From NCBI GenBank assembly GCA_029959195.1, contig CP114123.1:2356001-2420000 (forward strand): DNA of 64,000 nucleotides. The letters are read 5' to 3'. The notes below the pieces were generated by a model. It was not told the origin of the DNA, made no database searches, and worked only from the letters and a program-made list of their open reading frames with translations. The translations under genes and the position numbers were made by a program. How positions within the stretch are numbered: position 1 is the stretch's first letter; each line of letters starts with the position of its first letter. This DNA is from Dictyophora rubrovolvata (taxonomy: Eukaryota > Basidiomycota > Agaricomycetes > Phallales > Phallaceae). Positions 34,606 to 46,694 of this stretch are shown here, piece by piece.

Positions 34606-35345
34606 AGAGTAATAGAATGCATGGCGACGAATGGCCTAGACATGTTGTTTCGTAATCACATGGACGGTTTCGGTGATATACCGTTCGGGAAGTCTACGTA
34701 TTCGACAACTTCCGTTTCCAGCGTGTTGCCAGGGACACTCAGGCCAATGGTACACGGCGAAATAGAATCGCTTCAAAATAAAACTGTGATGAACATGCGT
34801 TAAAAGACGTGGATAAACTTGCATAGAATATTGGGACTTGCCATGTTACGAGTCTTTACAAGGCCGACAAAGCAGCCATGACAGGCATATTGCTAATAAG
34901 GGACGTGTATCTTGATTAGAAGAAGAACTGGATAAGTTGTGCTTTGAGAACACGCCGGCAAGATAGACCATCTATAAAGTGGTTTTCTGCATGGTCGTTA
35001 TAACAAAAGTCCCGTTAAAGAATCAGTAAAGTGTCGATAAGAAGCGAAGAGAGCACGACTTATTACTGATTAAGCCCAGGATATCGATTAAAAGTACAGC
35101 GTAAACCTATACGCAATGACAACCTATCATTTATAACATGTGAAAGAACAAAATTACTTACCTTTGAAGTTGGTATCCTTGATAAACGGATTCAGAAGGC
35201 TGTCGCAACGGGGCCGCGTGACGTGACGATAGTTACACTAGTCGATTCGCCAAGGTCTTCAAAGAGACGTTCAACCACATCTCCCACATTGCTATCGTTT
35301 GTGACCCTTTCCTTTTATTTAACATAAAGTAAGCCTTTTTTTAAA

Positions 35346-35365
35346 AAAATAAAATAAAATAAAAT
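35346..35365 (+). repeat. (AAAAT)4 microsatellite
   Basis: Four perfect tandem copies of AAAAT inside a longer A/T-rich tract that starts with a T-run and A-run (about 35336-35350). Confidence 0.9.
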
Positions 35366-38300
35366 AATTTCCTCGTCGTTTGTCTAATTAGTGTATAGGT
35401 CTTTTTCCGTCGTTGTTGCAGTCGAATCAGTACGACTTACAACTTGGCTTAAACGCTGACACCCGCAAGTCTCTCTTTTCTTTAGACAAAACCAGCTAAC
35501 GCCCTTCTCTTCTTTAAGTCAGGCTGTTGCGGATGGTGAATGCATGGTGGTTATCATGGGCGGTAAACGAGTCCGTGAACCCTATCAGGCCTTGACGATC
35601 AAGTAAAGTCCTTCTGTACATTTGTTTCTTATTCGAATTTGCTTACAAACCTTATCAAAAACTAGTTCAGTCTTGCTGTTCGGTTTGGAGGCATGTACGA
35701 CAGTTCGATTATTGTGGTTATACATGTCAGTTTGTGTTCACTCGTCGGTGGGTATGCTTTTGTTTGTTGGTTCGTTCTCATTTCATGGTTAATGACAGGA
35801 TTCTCCTTGCTTAAGCTGATACGCGTTTCTCTTTCAGGATACCCCAAGGCGTGTGATGACGTTTAGGGGTGATAGTAGCAGTAGTCTCGTGGTTGTATTT
35901 CCTGATGCCTCAACGAGTGAGTTAACCGGACGTCTTAGCCGCATTTTACAGATTCATTGTTCTGTGTAGCTCAACATGTCTATCCGGAATCTCTTTCTCT
36001 TTCCTTTCGGGAACTGCCACAACGAACCTGATCACAGTGCCGACACCCTGGTCGGGACTCGCACACTCTCTCACAATGACTCTAGATGAGATAAAAACGT
36101 AAGTCAGCCAGCTATGAAACTTTCCGCCAGTACAAGTGTTTAAATGGTCATAGAATCTATGTCAGTACTACCTTGCAACGTTGACCTTGCCTTCCAGTTT
36201 GTATACGTACTGTGGACACTTTGTTATATGTCATTGAAAGAAAACCTTTAGGTGTATTTTGCGTGCCTGAGCGTTTTTGCTATCGATGAGATGCTTATTG
36301 ATTTACAGTTGAGACTCCTGTCTAACCGTCAAATGTGTCATAGGCAAGGGTGCACCAGGTTCTGTTTTTTTTTCCATCTTCAACTCCACATAACGTTCAT
36401 TGGTCATGCTCTGTAAGACGTTGTTAGGCCCTCAAAAGAGACGAATCTGGAGTTACTGAAAACCGTTATGAAAACTGTAATCAATGGTATGGGCAGGTTC
36501 ATGCATTCTTTCTAACAGGAATAACGGCTGAAGACGGTGTTTTTTCTTTCTTTTTTTTTTAAGCGTTTGCAGGCTGAATAAAATTGTCGCAGGCGTGGCT
36601 TTTGTTGTTGTCATGAGATTTGCCCAGACTCTACTGGTAATTCTCCAGAGATGCAGTTGTGTGGATTCCGAAAGGCGGCCCATCATATGCTGATGTTAAC
36701 TGGGGCTCTGTTCTTGGGATTGACAGATACCAGAGGTTGAGTAACGGAGCGTTATCATAGTCGAACTATGACGAAACATTGGAACGCACGCTCCAGTTGA
36801 ATGGCTCACCCCAATCGAACTTGGAATAAATGGATAGTGTGCTGAAATAATTAATTACTGCACGAGATGAATAGTTTAAATATATGAAGACAATATATTA
36901 TTAAATCCAAAGCGGTATCAAGCTAGATTAAATGTCCTGCACAATCCCAATAATACTTCGTTAGTGCAAAGATATGACGAAATATGATGAGCTTACCGAT
37001 GATTCAAAACCGATATACTGAACGCAAACTGAACAAGCGTTGTAGAGAAAGAGATTGAAGTGGCATAAACTTTGATGAAATGAAAATGAAAAAGAGAAAG
37101 AATAAAGACAGAAGATAACACGTACGTTAGAGAGTAATCAGAGTACGGAGTCACAGATAGGGCCCGGAAGATAACGGTGGCACGAACAAGAGAAGCGACC
37201 ACGAGCGCTTCAAGCTCAGCTAGCAACATCCACAATGTGAACGGCTTTTCCGGGGATGACGAGGCTAGCGACCGTACATACACCAGTAAGCCCTTTTGGT
37301 CTTCTGCCCTGCGATTATGGTTTAGTGAATAAAGGTAAATAGGAAAGAGAAAATGGCAATAAAAAGTTCACAGCAGACTCTACATATACCGTCGCTAAAA
37401 TATCGTACGTGTGCTTTTATATCAATACGCGCTCTTGAGGCTAAAAAGTGGACCGCTTTATTAGGAGACTCAGGGACACTGGGCAATCAACATTAATCTA
37501 GACCCTCGAAACTTCACTCAAGTAGACACCACAATCGTGCACCACTAATACGCACCTGCTACAACCCAATCCCCAATCCCAATGCTAATCCCAGGATAAT
37601 TCCTCGGATTCTTAACTCGACATATTTCGCATGACCATCGCCTTCTTCTTATGCATCAGACTTGGCTTTCATAAAAACTTCGCAGTTTCACCTTGGAAAG
37701 AGCACAATTCGCTTCGCGATATCCCACCCTAACATCAATCTTATTCATCCAACCACCCATGTTCGAGCCTTTCCTATCGATGAACGAATCCATCCTCCAA
37801 GGCTGCGCACGCCTCTCCACACACACACTACTATGACAGTATGACTGTCGTCACACGCACTACTGGAGCTGGGTACAATGTCGCCGTCGGGTTTGTATTT
37901 GGTTCAAAGGTCTTGTGAAGAATCAACAGTCACCGTAAATGCGATGTACAATATTAACCCTCGCGCCATAATAACCGGTCTTCCTTTGGTATGGGTCCGA
38001 TTCACGACTCAAAGACATGGAGCTCGAAACGTCACTCTGACTTGTCCTGTCACGTTCACTTGGCTAACAGATGTTGTGGAGCTTAAGGTACACTTTTGAA
38101 GTAGACTTGTCGGGCTTTATTGTAATACTAATTGTTTCTTGGTTCTATTCCATTTTGTTTGGGGATTGACGATGATAGTGAACAAGGCGAGGGTTACAAA
38201 GATATTTACTCAGCGAAACACAAGATTATGCGTATTCATCAGTCCTACAAATGAGCTTTCACATTTCCATATGGTAAAATGATTGATACGATGCGGGCCA

Positions 38301-38517
38301 TGAATGTCCCTAAACTCGATTGAAGGACGATATGTTTCCTATGTTACCTCCCTCACGATGGTGTTAGCGAGTACAAGGACAGCCATGGACATGGCGCCGG
38401 AAGCACCGATCAATGCCACTTTGCACACATCCTCAAGCCTATGATATGGCTATCATGGCACCACCCAGGGCTCTTGTATTTGGCTACACATGGTTCTGTA
38501 GCAAGCTCTCCTAAACC

Positions 38518-38557
38518 CTGATCCCGAAATTTGTTCACAATGGACTCTTCTCATGAC
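38518..38557 (+). repeat. 40-bp exact repeat, copy B
   Basis: Identical to 28721-28760. Here the ATG inside the repeat (38540) opens a frame MDSSHDSFSQPFQVIYAT that continues for about 50 codons. In copy A the frame continues differently (MDSSHDVEAPALTVLAVP). Confidence 0.85.
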
Positions 38558-39393
38558 TCTTTCAGTCAACCCTTCCAAGTCATTTATGCCACAATTCTTT
38601 TTCGACCAGAGACGTATTGGACTACAATGACATCATACCATACGTTCATATTTGACCAAAATCCATCCATACAAGATATAATAGCTTAACTCCACTATTT
38701 CCCGTCATTTTCTCCAACTGTTTTACCTCCATGCGCCGTCAGTTTCAAACCCCGACTCCCTCCTCTCCGAGTCTTTTGACTAGTTGTTTGTCATGTACAT
38801 TCAATCCCCGTATTCCATCCCGTATTCCATTCCCTTGGGTTTCAGAATTAGCACCGGGGTTCGTTGCCATCGCCGCCTAACAACACGAGTCAATTGATAC
38901 ATATAGGCAACATTTATTGACTCCTGATTCCGCAGTCGAGTGGAGGAGGTCATTCTTGCTTGAATTTCTGTCGGCCCTGGACATGACCAGATAAGAAATG
39001 TCAGAAGACCACAGACTGTACACACATACAGCAACTGCCTAGATCTCTCGAATGCCAAACTCCAGTATGTAATCTTCTTTCCCCCAAAGACTTCCTCCAA
39101 CCCACTCGTCCAAAAGTTGAGGCTGTGAGCCAGTCTATGTAAAACGTAAGGGCGCCACTCGTATGCCATACGTAGGTCGTAACACAGTGCAAGGCGAAAA
39201 ACCGTCTTTTTAAAATTCCCATGCTCCCCTTTTTAGACTGTTTTTTCCCTCGTTCAAGGTCCATTTCGAGACCGTCTCGCACAATCAAAGGCGACAACCA
39301 GCTCGCTCAATCCCGATCGTCTCACTTGACCCTTGTTGCTTACGGGAAGGTGTATCACATGTCCTTCTATTTGTATTATTCCACCAGGTCATA

Positions 39394-39402
39394 TATATAA
39401 AG
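39394..39402 (+). promoter_or_regulatory. TATA box of the carboxylesterase
   Basis: TATATAAAG lies 86 bp upstream of the inferred initiation codon at 39488. Confidence 0.6.
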
Positions 39403-39487
39403 GATACCTCAACTGAGTCTGTCATTCGGACCCGGGATAAAAAAACGCGCTCCCCGACACTTTTGTGACGACGTTTGCTTAACAAAA

Positions 39488-41852
39488 ATGTAAGTTGATG
39501 TCGGAACTGTTATTCGAAATTTCGCCGATTAATTTGCCTCTTCAATCTTTAGGTCCAGTCGCTTGTATACTGTTCTTTGTCTTGCCGTCGCGATGTCAGC
39601 ATACTCTAGCAATGTACCATCACCCTCTTCTTTACGATCATCAATTCACCTACTTCGTCAAAACGATTTAAATTGTATGTTAAGATTTATTTTGTTGTGT
39701 GCACCCCTCAAGTGAACATTTGTTGATCAGTCACCGATGCGAGTAATCATGCCAGCGTGATGGTGATCGAGCCCGTTTCGTTCACCCAAGCAATTGAAAA
39801 GTGCGGTTTACTTCACGAGAACCTAGTCGACATCAACGTTACCCCCAAGTTCCATGATGATCTTAAATCCCTTCTTTCTTATCTCGAATTTCGTGGTGAC
39901 TATCCTCCCGGTCAAGCATTTTGGATCGGAAACAAGAATCCCAAGCAGCCGGCAACAGTGAAGCTCAACGATGGAAGGTTAATTCAAGAGACCCCTTTTC
40001 CCGTGCTCTCAGTGCTTTCGAGACTCCCGGCTCTTTGTTCTCAACAAGCGCCGTTCCGTCCTGCTAGTCAGAGTGACAAAAATCCTGATTTTCAAGTCAG
40101 TGTCTCTTCAGACCAAATCACCTACATTGGGTGAGTTGTTTTTATTTTCCCCTTTCCGAGGCAAGTCGGTAGCCTAACACGAAAAAAAAAAATCGATCCT
40201 CCTAGATACCGTGACCAACTCTCTTTCCGATTTCTCGGCATTCCATTTGCCAATCCTCCAAAACGCTGGGAACATTCTACTGTCTCCAACACCGAAGCCG
40301 TAACCCATATCAATGCGACCAATTTCGGAAGCCAATGCTGGCAAGCCGGTACCGGTCCCTTCAGCGAGGACTGTCTCTTCTTGAACGTCTTTACACCTAT
40401 ACTTCCCGAACCAAATACTAAGTCTTCCAAATTGAAACCTGTTCTATTCTGGATTCACGGTGGTGCATTCACCGGTGGAACCGGAGCGGATGCCACGTTC
40501 GATGGTGGCGCGCTGGTGTCGCGTGGGGATGTGGTCCTTGTCACGATTAACTATAGGGTGAGCACTTTAGGCTTCCTCTCTATTAACGGCGGGGTCATCA
40601 CCGGAAATTATGGTCTCCACGATCAAATAACGGCTTTACAATGGGTTAAGGATCACATCAACGCATTCGGAGGTGATCCTAATAGAATTACCGTCTTTGG
40701 TCAAAGTGCTGGGGCAGCAAGTGTTCGCGCATTGTTATCTAGCCCACTTGCTACTGGACTTTTCGCCGCAGCCATACCAATGAGTAACCTAATGGGAGAC
40801 GGCTTTTCGGCACAGTTCTCCATTTATCCCACTCCTGAGCAAGAACTTATATTGGCGGGTAATGCGGTCATCCAAGAGGCTGGTTGTGCGAATTCGACGA
40901 ATGTCGTGGCATGTCTCAAGGCTGTACCTCCTCAAATAATAACCGGGTTAGCAACTACGGCACGCTTCCTCGTCGTCGACGATATAGTTTTACCCAACAA
41001 TCAGCTATCACTCAACCATACCGGTTTTGCAATTAATGTTCCAACTATGTGGGGCACTATGGCAGAGGACGGTGCTGCGTTCATCGGATTTCCCACTACT
41101 GGTCAGAGCTTGCAAGCTGCTCTAAGCTCGATTGTTGGTTCCACGAGCGCAAGTTCGGTGGCTAGCAGACCAGACTTGTTCCCCGTTCCAAACGGACGGA
41201 ATGGGACTTTGGACATTTTTAACCTAACCGCGCGAGCGGCGACAGATGTCATGTTTAGGTGTCTGGACCAAGCAACCGCTGTAGCTGCTGTGAAGAACGG
41301 TATCTTTTCTAAAGTGTTCTACTACACTTTTGCCCGCTCGTATCAGGTATCGTTATGGTTTACAATTTTTTGTTGCAGCAAATACGTCTGACAACTCTTC
41401 TCTCTCTCTAGACGCCTGGTTTCGACCCCAATGCCCCCGTTTGCGACCCCCCTAAAACGGCAACCCATCCGTTCGGAGACCCGAGCCTACCGTACTTCCG
41501 CTGTCACTCTGGCGAACTATTTTACGTCTTTAATACACTGGACCAATTCGGCCTTCCTTTCCGAGATGATGCAGGTGATCTCTCCATGACACAGATCACG
41601 ATGGACTACTGGTTGAGTTTCGCTTGGAACCACGATCCAAATCCGCCCAAGGAGTGGCTTGTCGCTCGTGATTATACTATCACACTGGCCGCCGTCGAAG
41701 AGAGCGGCGTTTGGGAGCCTGTTAATGCCGAAAGACCCATGTTGCGCCTTTTGGACTTCCCCGTGAGAAAAGGGTTGAGCCAGGTTCCATTCCAAGACCA
41801 GGCGCAGTGCGAATTCTTGGGATCCGCATTCTCTCTGAATGCCTTGGAATAG
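39488..41852 (+). CDS. Type-B carboxylesterase/lipase, secreted
   Basis: Five exons (39488-39489, 39553-39674, 39731-40130, 40206-41346, 41412-41852) give 2106 nt, 701 residues. The start codon is split by the first intron (AT|G), which is the only way the signal peptide MSSRLYTVLCLAVAMSAYSS is reached. Residues 30-170 form an N-terminal extension not typical of the family (GYPPGQAFWIG-like region, GDYPPGQAFWIGNKNPKQ). The alpha/beta hydrolase follows: FLGIPFANPP, EDCLFLNVFTP, WIHGGAF (oxyanion hole), nucleophile GQSAG at about residue 342, an acidic EDGAAF segment and the CHSGELFYVFNT region carrying the catalytic His. The enzyme is expected to cleave carboxylic esters outside the cell; the substrate is unknown. 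Confidence 0.9.
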
Positions 41853-43044
41853 AATTTGGTTTAGATCCCTTTGTTTTCTTAACTACAGTTAGTAAAATCG
41901 GAGATGTATGCGCTAGCGGAGAATGTCAGACTGGTGTACCTTTTTGAATTGAAAAACAATTTCCTGTTAACGCCGTAGCGATCGTTTTCTTCTTTACTTG
42001 ACGTGTTACTAAACCATCGCGTTCTAAGTACATTAATTAGTTGTATACCAGACAATAAAAGCGTAACGTAAGGTCTCGAAATTTCGCTTGGGTTTTTATT
42101 CTTTCAGGTACATACAGTACTATTCTCAATTGACCGCGCCCGGTGGTCAGCTTGACACTGGCTCTAGATAATGTGCATTGATCAAAAAGATACAATTCTC
42201 TCTCCACACGTTTCGTTGCTTCCATATTAGTACGTACATGCAATGCTGTCGGATGAGGTCAACTCTCCTGCGGCCCTGCCGTGCCGAAATCTGTGGCTGA
42301 CTCCTGTATGTTACATAACCGGTAAGTTGTAACCCTGCTAACAAATAGATACAAATAGTAGGTCTTCGGACACACTACCGAGAGCCCTTTGGTGTCAAGC
42401 GTATCCCCAGAATAATTAGATAAGCCTTGCGAACTCATCAGTTTAGACTTTGCTTATGTTTCCTACAGTCACACTAATTCCTATTGAGTGAGGCACATTT
42501 TCCACACATGCTGTTTACACCGAGTCACATCTTTTGAATCATAATTTCGTAGAGCGAATCATCAATTGATTTCGTAGCTTCTTACCCTCGATTATCTCGC
42601 ATGTCGATATCCTGACTTCCGTCATCTCCTATCATCACACAGGAATATCGGCACAGCAAGTGAGTTTCCGTTAGTTTTAGGATCGATACAACAGCCGAAG
42701 TAAACGACAAGAAGTATGAAGAAGCGATTGAGGTAATTCTAATTTCACCTGGCCTCTCATTTGCCACGTGACAATCGTTTTTAGTAGGTCTCGTATGGAA
42801 CGGCCATATCGCTTGTCAGCATCTTTCACTCCTGCGAAGATTCTATTATCTCGATGAATCTTCCGATTGGTTAATAGAAGACATGGAATACCATTTTAAT
42901 ATCGGGTTAGTTGATATGAACTCAGAGTACAATAGGGTCGTGTTTTGTTTAGATTCAGACTTAGGAGTTTTTTATTTACAGTTTGCTATTTACCGATGAC
43001 TCATTAGGAGAGAGCGGAAATAGGGGTATAAATTCTGTCTCCAG
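41853..43044. other. Intergenic region upstream of the MFS gene
   Basis: About 1.2 kb between carboxylesterase and MFS transporter on the same strand. No OR frame here has coding character. The 3' end just before the ATG has a TATAAATT sequence only 18 bp away, more likely part of the leader than a working TATA box. Nothing else was recognised. Confidence 0.45.
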
Positions 43045-45251
43045 ATGCATCATATCTTATCGATGAGCCGTAACCTCAGTGGAATGTCTGAGAGAACTCC
43101 TCTCCTTCGTGATCACGACCAGTCAGCAATAGTCCTTGTTGTAGACGATCCCACTGGCATTCCGCCACCATCGGAAACGTACAATGTCTACGAGAGATTT
43201 AACCCCTCCCAAAAGTGGTTTATAACGGTTGTCGTGTCGATGGCTGGGTTGATCGGCCGTACGTCGTCTAGTCTTTTCCTTACTTAGCTTATCACCTAAA
43301 TAATATTTTTTATATATCAGCATTCGCTTCGGGGAGCTTTATTCCAACTATATCAGAGGTCGCAAAAGATTTGAACACAACAGGGACGGTTGTCAAGTTC
43401 TGCAAAGATCTTTCACGTACGCTTTCGTTATAACTGACATATTGACTAGCTATGTTGTCGGCATTTATATTTTTGTCGTGGCTTTGGGTAACTTGATCTG
43501 GGCTCCTTACGCAGGTTTTTGTATGTATACTTCTGCTTTCCTTCCCATATTGGTATGTCTTATTTTTTCTTCTATTAGATGGTCGTCAGCCAGTGTATTT
43601 GTGTTCGTTGCCACTTATCACGATTGGATCCTTCATTGCGGCCACGGCGAAAAGTGTTCTGTGGCTAATCGTTGGTCGGAGCATACAGGGTTTTGGATCT
43701 TCATGGTTGGTTCATGCATCACCCTCGTGACCAGATGCTGCAATATAACTAGTGTCCTCTCCGTTGGAGCTGCGACCATATCAGACATCTATAAGCTTGA
43801 AGAACGTGGCACGGCAATGGGGGTCTTCTTTGGGGTAAATATTTCCAATTCAACCAAATTAGACAAGTTCAAATTCGACGTGGTTGTAGTTCATTCTTCT
43901 CGGACCGCCTTTGGCACCAGTCACTGGTGGTTTTCTGGCCACGTATGCTTCGTGGAGGATTATGCAAGTTTTGCTTGGCCTTCTGGGTTTTGTTGTTTTC
44001 ATAGTGGTCTTGTGTTGCCTTCCCGAAACAAGTCATCCGGGAGAAAGAGGTATCGACAAATTGATTCTGCAGAACAAAATTAAAAATGGAATCAAATCTA
44101 ATCTTTGCGACGAGAAAGATACAAGGTGGCCTTGGGTATGGTTAAGTCCCCTCACCTCGCTTTATCTCATTAAGGGACCGGTGATACTATTCGTGGTAAG
44201 TGTTGATATTGTTTTTTTGGTGGAATATAATAAATTAAAATGCACCTGACTCATTAGGTTCTGTCGTCATCATGCATGTTGGTATCTTATTACAGTAAGC
44301 CGGTGTCTTGTTTTCGAAAACGAATCTTACGCGCATCGACATAAGTATTAATCATCCCAATGGCTTACACTCTGGTAAAAACCATCGTCTCTAACAAAAG
44401 ATCTTAATTACATTACAATTTAAATAGGGTCCGGCATACGGACTCAACACGCCTGCGGCAATCGGTGCATGCTTTTTACCATCGGGCCTTGGCAACATCA
44501 GTAAGTATTTCCTCTTCAGGCTTTCACACCATCGAATCGGCAAATTAATATGAAGCTTTCATCTACTTTCCTAGTCGGCGCAACTGTGGCAGGCCGTATG
44601 GCTGACATCGCAGTCATACGAGGACGGAAACGTAGACTAGGCAAATGGTATCCAGAAGATCGGCTCCTTGCAACCGTTCCAGGTGGCCTCGTCTTAGTTC
44701 CGTTCGCTCTGACAGTATTCGCATATACAGCTACGTATATTCCGGGGAAGACCGGACTAACAATCTGTTTAATATGCCTGTTTTTCAATGGTATGGGTGT
44801 AAGTATACGTTTTCTCTCGCTGCTGTTATATTGATACTGTCTTGAGTAGGTTGATATAGTTCTGGCACCGTCTTCTACATATCTTGTGGATATCATGCAT
44901 ACAAAAGGAGCCGAGGCTATGGCCGTCTCCAGGTATGGCCGGTCACCTGTTCACTAATAACCATTCAATAAGAGAATCTCATTAACGAATGACAGTGCGG
45001 CTAGAAATGGTTTTAGTGCTATCGCATCGGCTTTGGTGCTTCCAACAATGAACAAAATTGGTTTAATAAACACTAACCTGATAGCGGCTGCTCTGGCTTG
45101 GGTTTCCTTTTCGTGCGTTTCTGTTCTCTGAGAATTTTGAATTAGGTTTATATTTTCCATTGAATTTAGATGTCTTTTCGTCACAATCAAATACGGAGAT
45201 AGGCTGAGGGCAATGGTAGATGTTGGTTATACGACTTTGAAGGATGTGTGA
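43045..45251 (+). CDS. MFS transporter
   Basis: Thirteen exons (43045-43258, 43321-43396, 43450-43520, 43579-43705, 43753-43834, 43890-44195, 44258-44294, 44346-44374, 44428-44500, 44575-44798, 44850-44932, 44996-45112, 45170-45251) give 1521 nt, 506 residues. Family marks are SERTPLLRD near the N-terminus, WFITVVVSMAGLIG (TM1), LIWAPYAGFYGRQPVYL (the GRQPVY loop of drug:H+ antiporters), SVGAATISDIY, the antiporter motif GPPLAPVTGGFLATYASWR, ACFLPSGLGN and GRMADIAVIRGRK. This resembles the DHA1 polyamine/drug group. Exon 8 is only 29 nt (ILIIPMAYTL), and without it the frame breaks. The substrate is unknown. It is convergent with the SDR gene, with about 170 bp between stops. Confidence 0.92.
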
Positions 45252-45423
45252 GGAAGAGAATCATGGGACGTCTATCTTGTGCTCGCTCGTCATAGAAAGT
45301 AATTTATTGTATTCGTGTGTCTATTTCCAAATGTTTATGCTTATATCTTGACAATACAAGTACAGGACCGCGGAAAACATTGAATAAAAAGCGGTATTTG
45401 CTGAAACGCATTAAAGTTACGAC

Positions 45424-46694
45424 CTAGTCAACTAGCGTCCCGCCATTGACATTGAACGCTTGTGCTTCAAATTGGTCAGACTCAGCTTAGAAGCGCGAAG
45501 ACGAAAATTATCACCCGTAACAAAGCCAGCGTCTTCAGACGCTAAATACGAAACCAGGCCAGCAACATCGTCTGGAGAGCCGATGCGTCCGACAGGAATT
45601 GCGTCAGCAAGCTGCGAAAGTGATTTCATTTAGACCTTTGCTTTCGAAATGACAACGCATCCCTACTTTACGAAGCCAAGCGCCGTCAGTGTCCCCTTTA
45701 ATCCTATGGTGCTCATCAACTGCGTCCACTAAGTAAATATAACAATAAGCTTCGTTAACTCTTGAAAGAGACTAAGTAGTGGGGACGTACGCATGGGAGT
45801 GTGAATCACACCTGGAGCATAAGCATTGACTGTGATGTTGTAAGGACCCAGCTCTTGAGCTGTGGAAGGTCGTGAGCCTCTTTAGTGTCGATGAGATGGC
45901 ATTAGATAATAGACACACCTGCCGCTTGAACGAGTCCTCGGACGAAGAATTTGCTGCCCGAGTACAAGGACGCACCCGACGTGGCTGGAAAAAGTATCTT
46001 GATTACTCTATGGGGACAATATATTAAGCAAACGTCTAACAAATGTACCTTTCTTTCCAGCGGCCGAGCATGCTCCTACAATAAGTGGTGTCCGAATTAA
46101 TCACAGAGGACATTATCAGCGTAGAAACAGCCTTCCTGACCTATAATGCGGCCCCCTCGACCTTGTTTTATCATTTGTTTGGCCGCTTCTCTGAAAGCCA
46201 AGAAGGTACCACGAGCATTAAGGTTCATCAAAGCATCGTATTGCTCGAGCGTAGCTGGGAATTTCAAGTTGTTTTTCAAATATGAGAGGAGAAGCCGCAG
46301 CGTAGAATAAAGGTGACAAACTGTCCACAATGAGACCCTGAGATATTATCCCCGCGTTCGCAACAAACTAATGTATGTTAGTTTTTTTAGCGTATGTAGC
46401 ATTATCATTTCACGAACTGACAATGTCTAATGAGCCCAGACGCATAACAGTTGTCTTTATGAGATTCGCAACAGATTCTTCATTGGATGCGTCTCCAAGA
46501 ACGCTTAATCCTTTCCGCCCGAGATTTTCAATCTCAACAACTACAGACTGTAGTTGTTTTTCTTTCGATGGAAGATCATTAACGACGACATTGTGACCAT
46601 CTCGAGCAAGTCGAAGTGCAATGGCTTTTCCTATTCCCTGTGCGGCACCGGTGACAATTGCTACGCGTACGGAAGGGGCGAGAGTGGAAGACAT
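45424..46694 (-). CDS. Short-chain dehydrogenase/reductase (classical SDR)
   Basis: Nine exons (46694-46422, 46367-46322, 46254-46141, 46075-46049, 45984-45919, 45859-45791, 45728-45667, 45611-45515, 45464-45424) give 795 nt, 264 residues. The NAD(P) fold is complete: [20 protein letters not shown] (TGxxxGIG), NDLPSKEKQ after strand 2, VANAGIIS (NAG), and the catalytic SAAGK...YSGSK with Ser, Tyr and Lys. APGVIHTPM and [19 protein letters not shown] follow. The last intron (45514-45465, 50 nt) decides the C-terminus: spliced it gives [12 protein letters not shown], the family-typical end, whereas unspliced it would run into a basic tail stopping at 45432. It resembles fungal diacetyl/acetoin-type reductases, but the substrate is not readable. 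Confidence 0.92.

Larger units (their letters stand above)
34606..39487. other. Large gene-poor region
   Basis: About 4.9 kb lies between the FunK1 relic and the carboxylesterase. It contains an (AAAAT)4 microsatellite at 35346-35365, the second copy of the 40-bp repeat (38518-38557) and, at its end, a TATA box for the carboxylesterase. On the minus strand at about 37283-36993 an open segment with hydrophobic stretches (WMLLAELEALVVASLVRATV) could be one exon of a membrane protein, but it lacks an ATG and flanking exons. Several other frames of 60-120 codons lack motifs. The character suggests decayed sequence; no transposon family is identifiable by eye. Confidence 0.4.

Noticed and set aside
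38801-39169. 122-codon minus-strand frame near the carboxylesterase promoter
   Set aside because: No motif, repetitive MEYG end and overlap with the promoter of a better-supported gene.
45432-45514. Unspliced basic C-terminus of the SDR
   Set aside because: The 50-nt intron with a CTGAC branch-like site restores the typical NVNGG end and keeps exon sums in frame.
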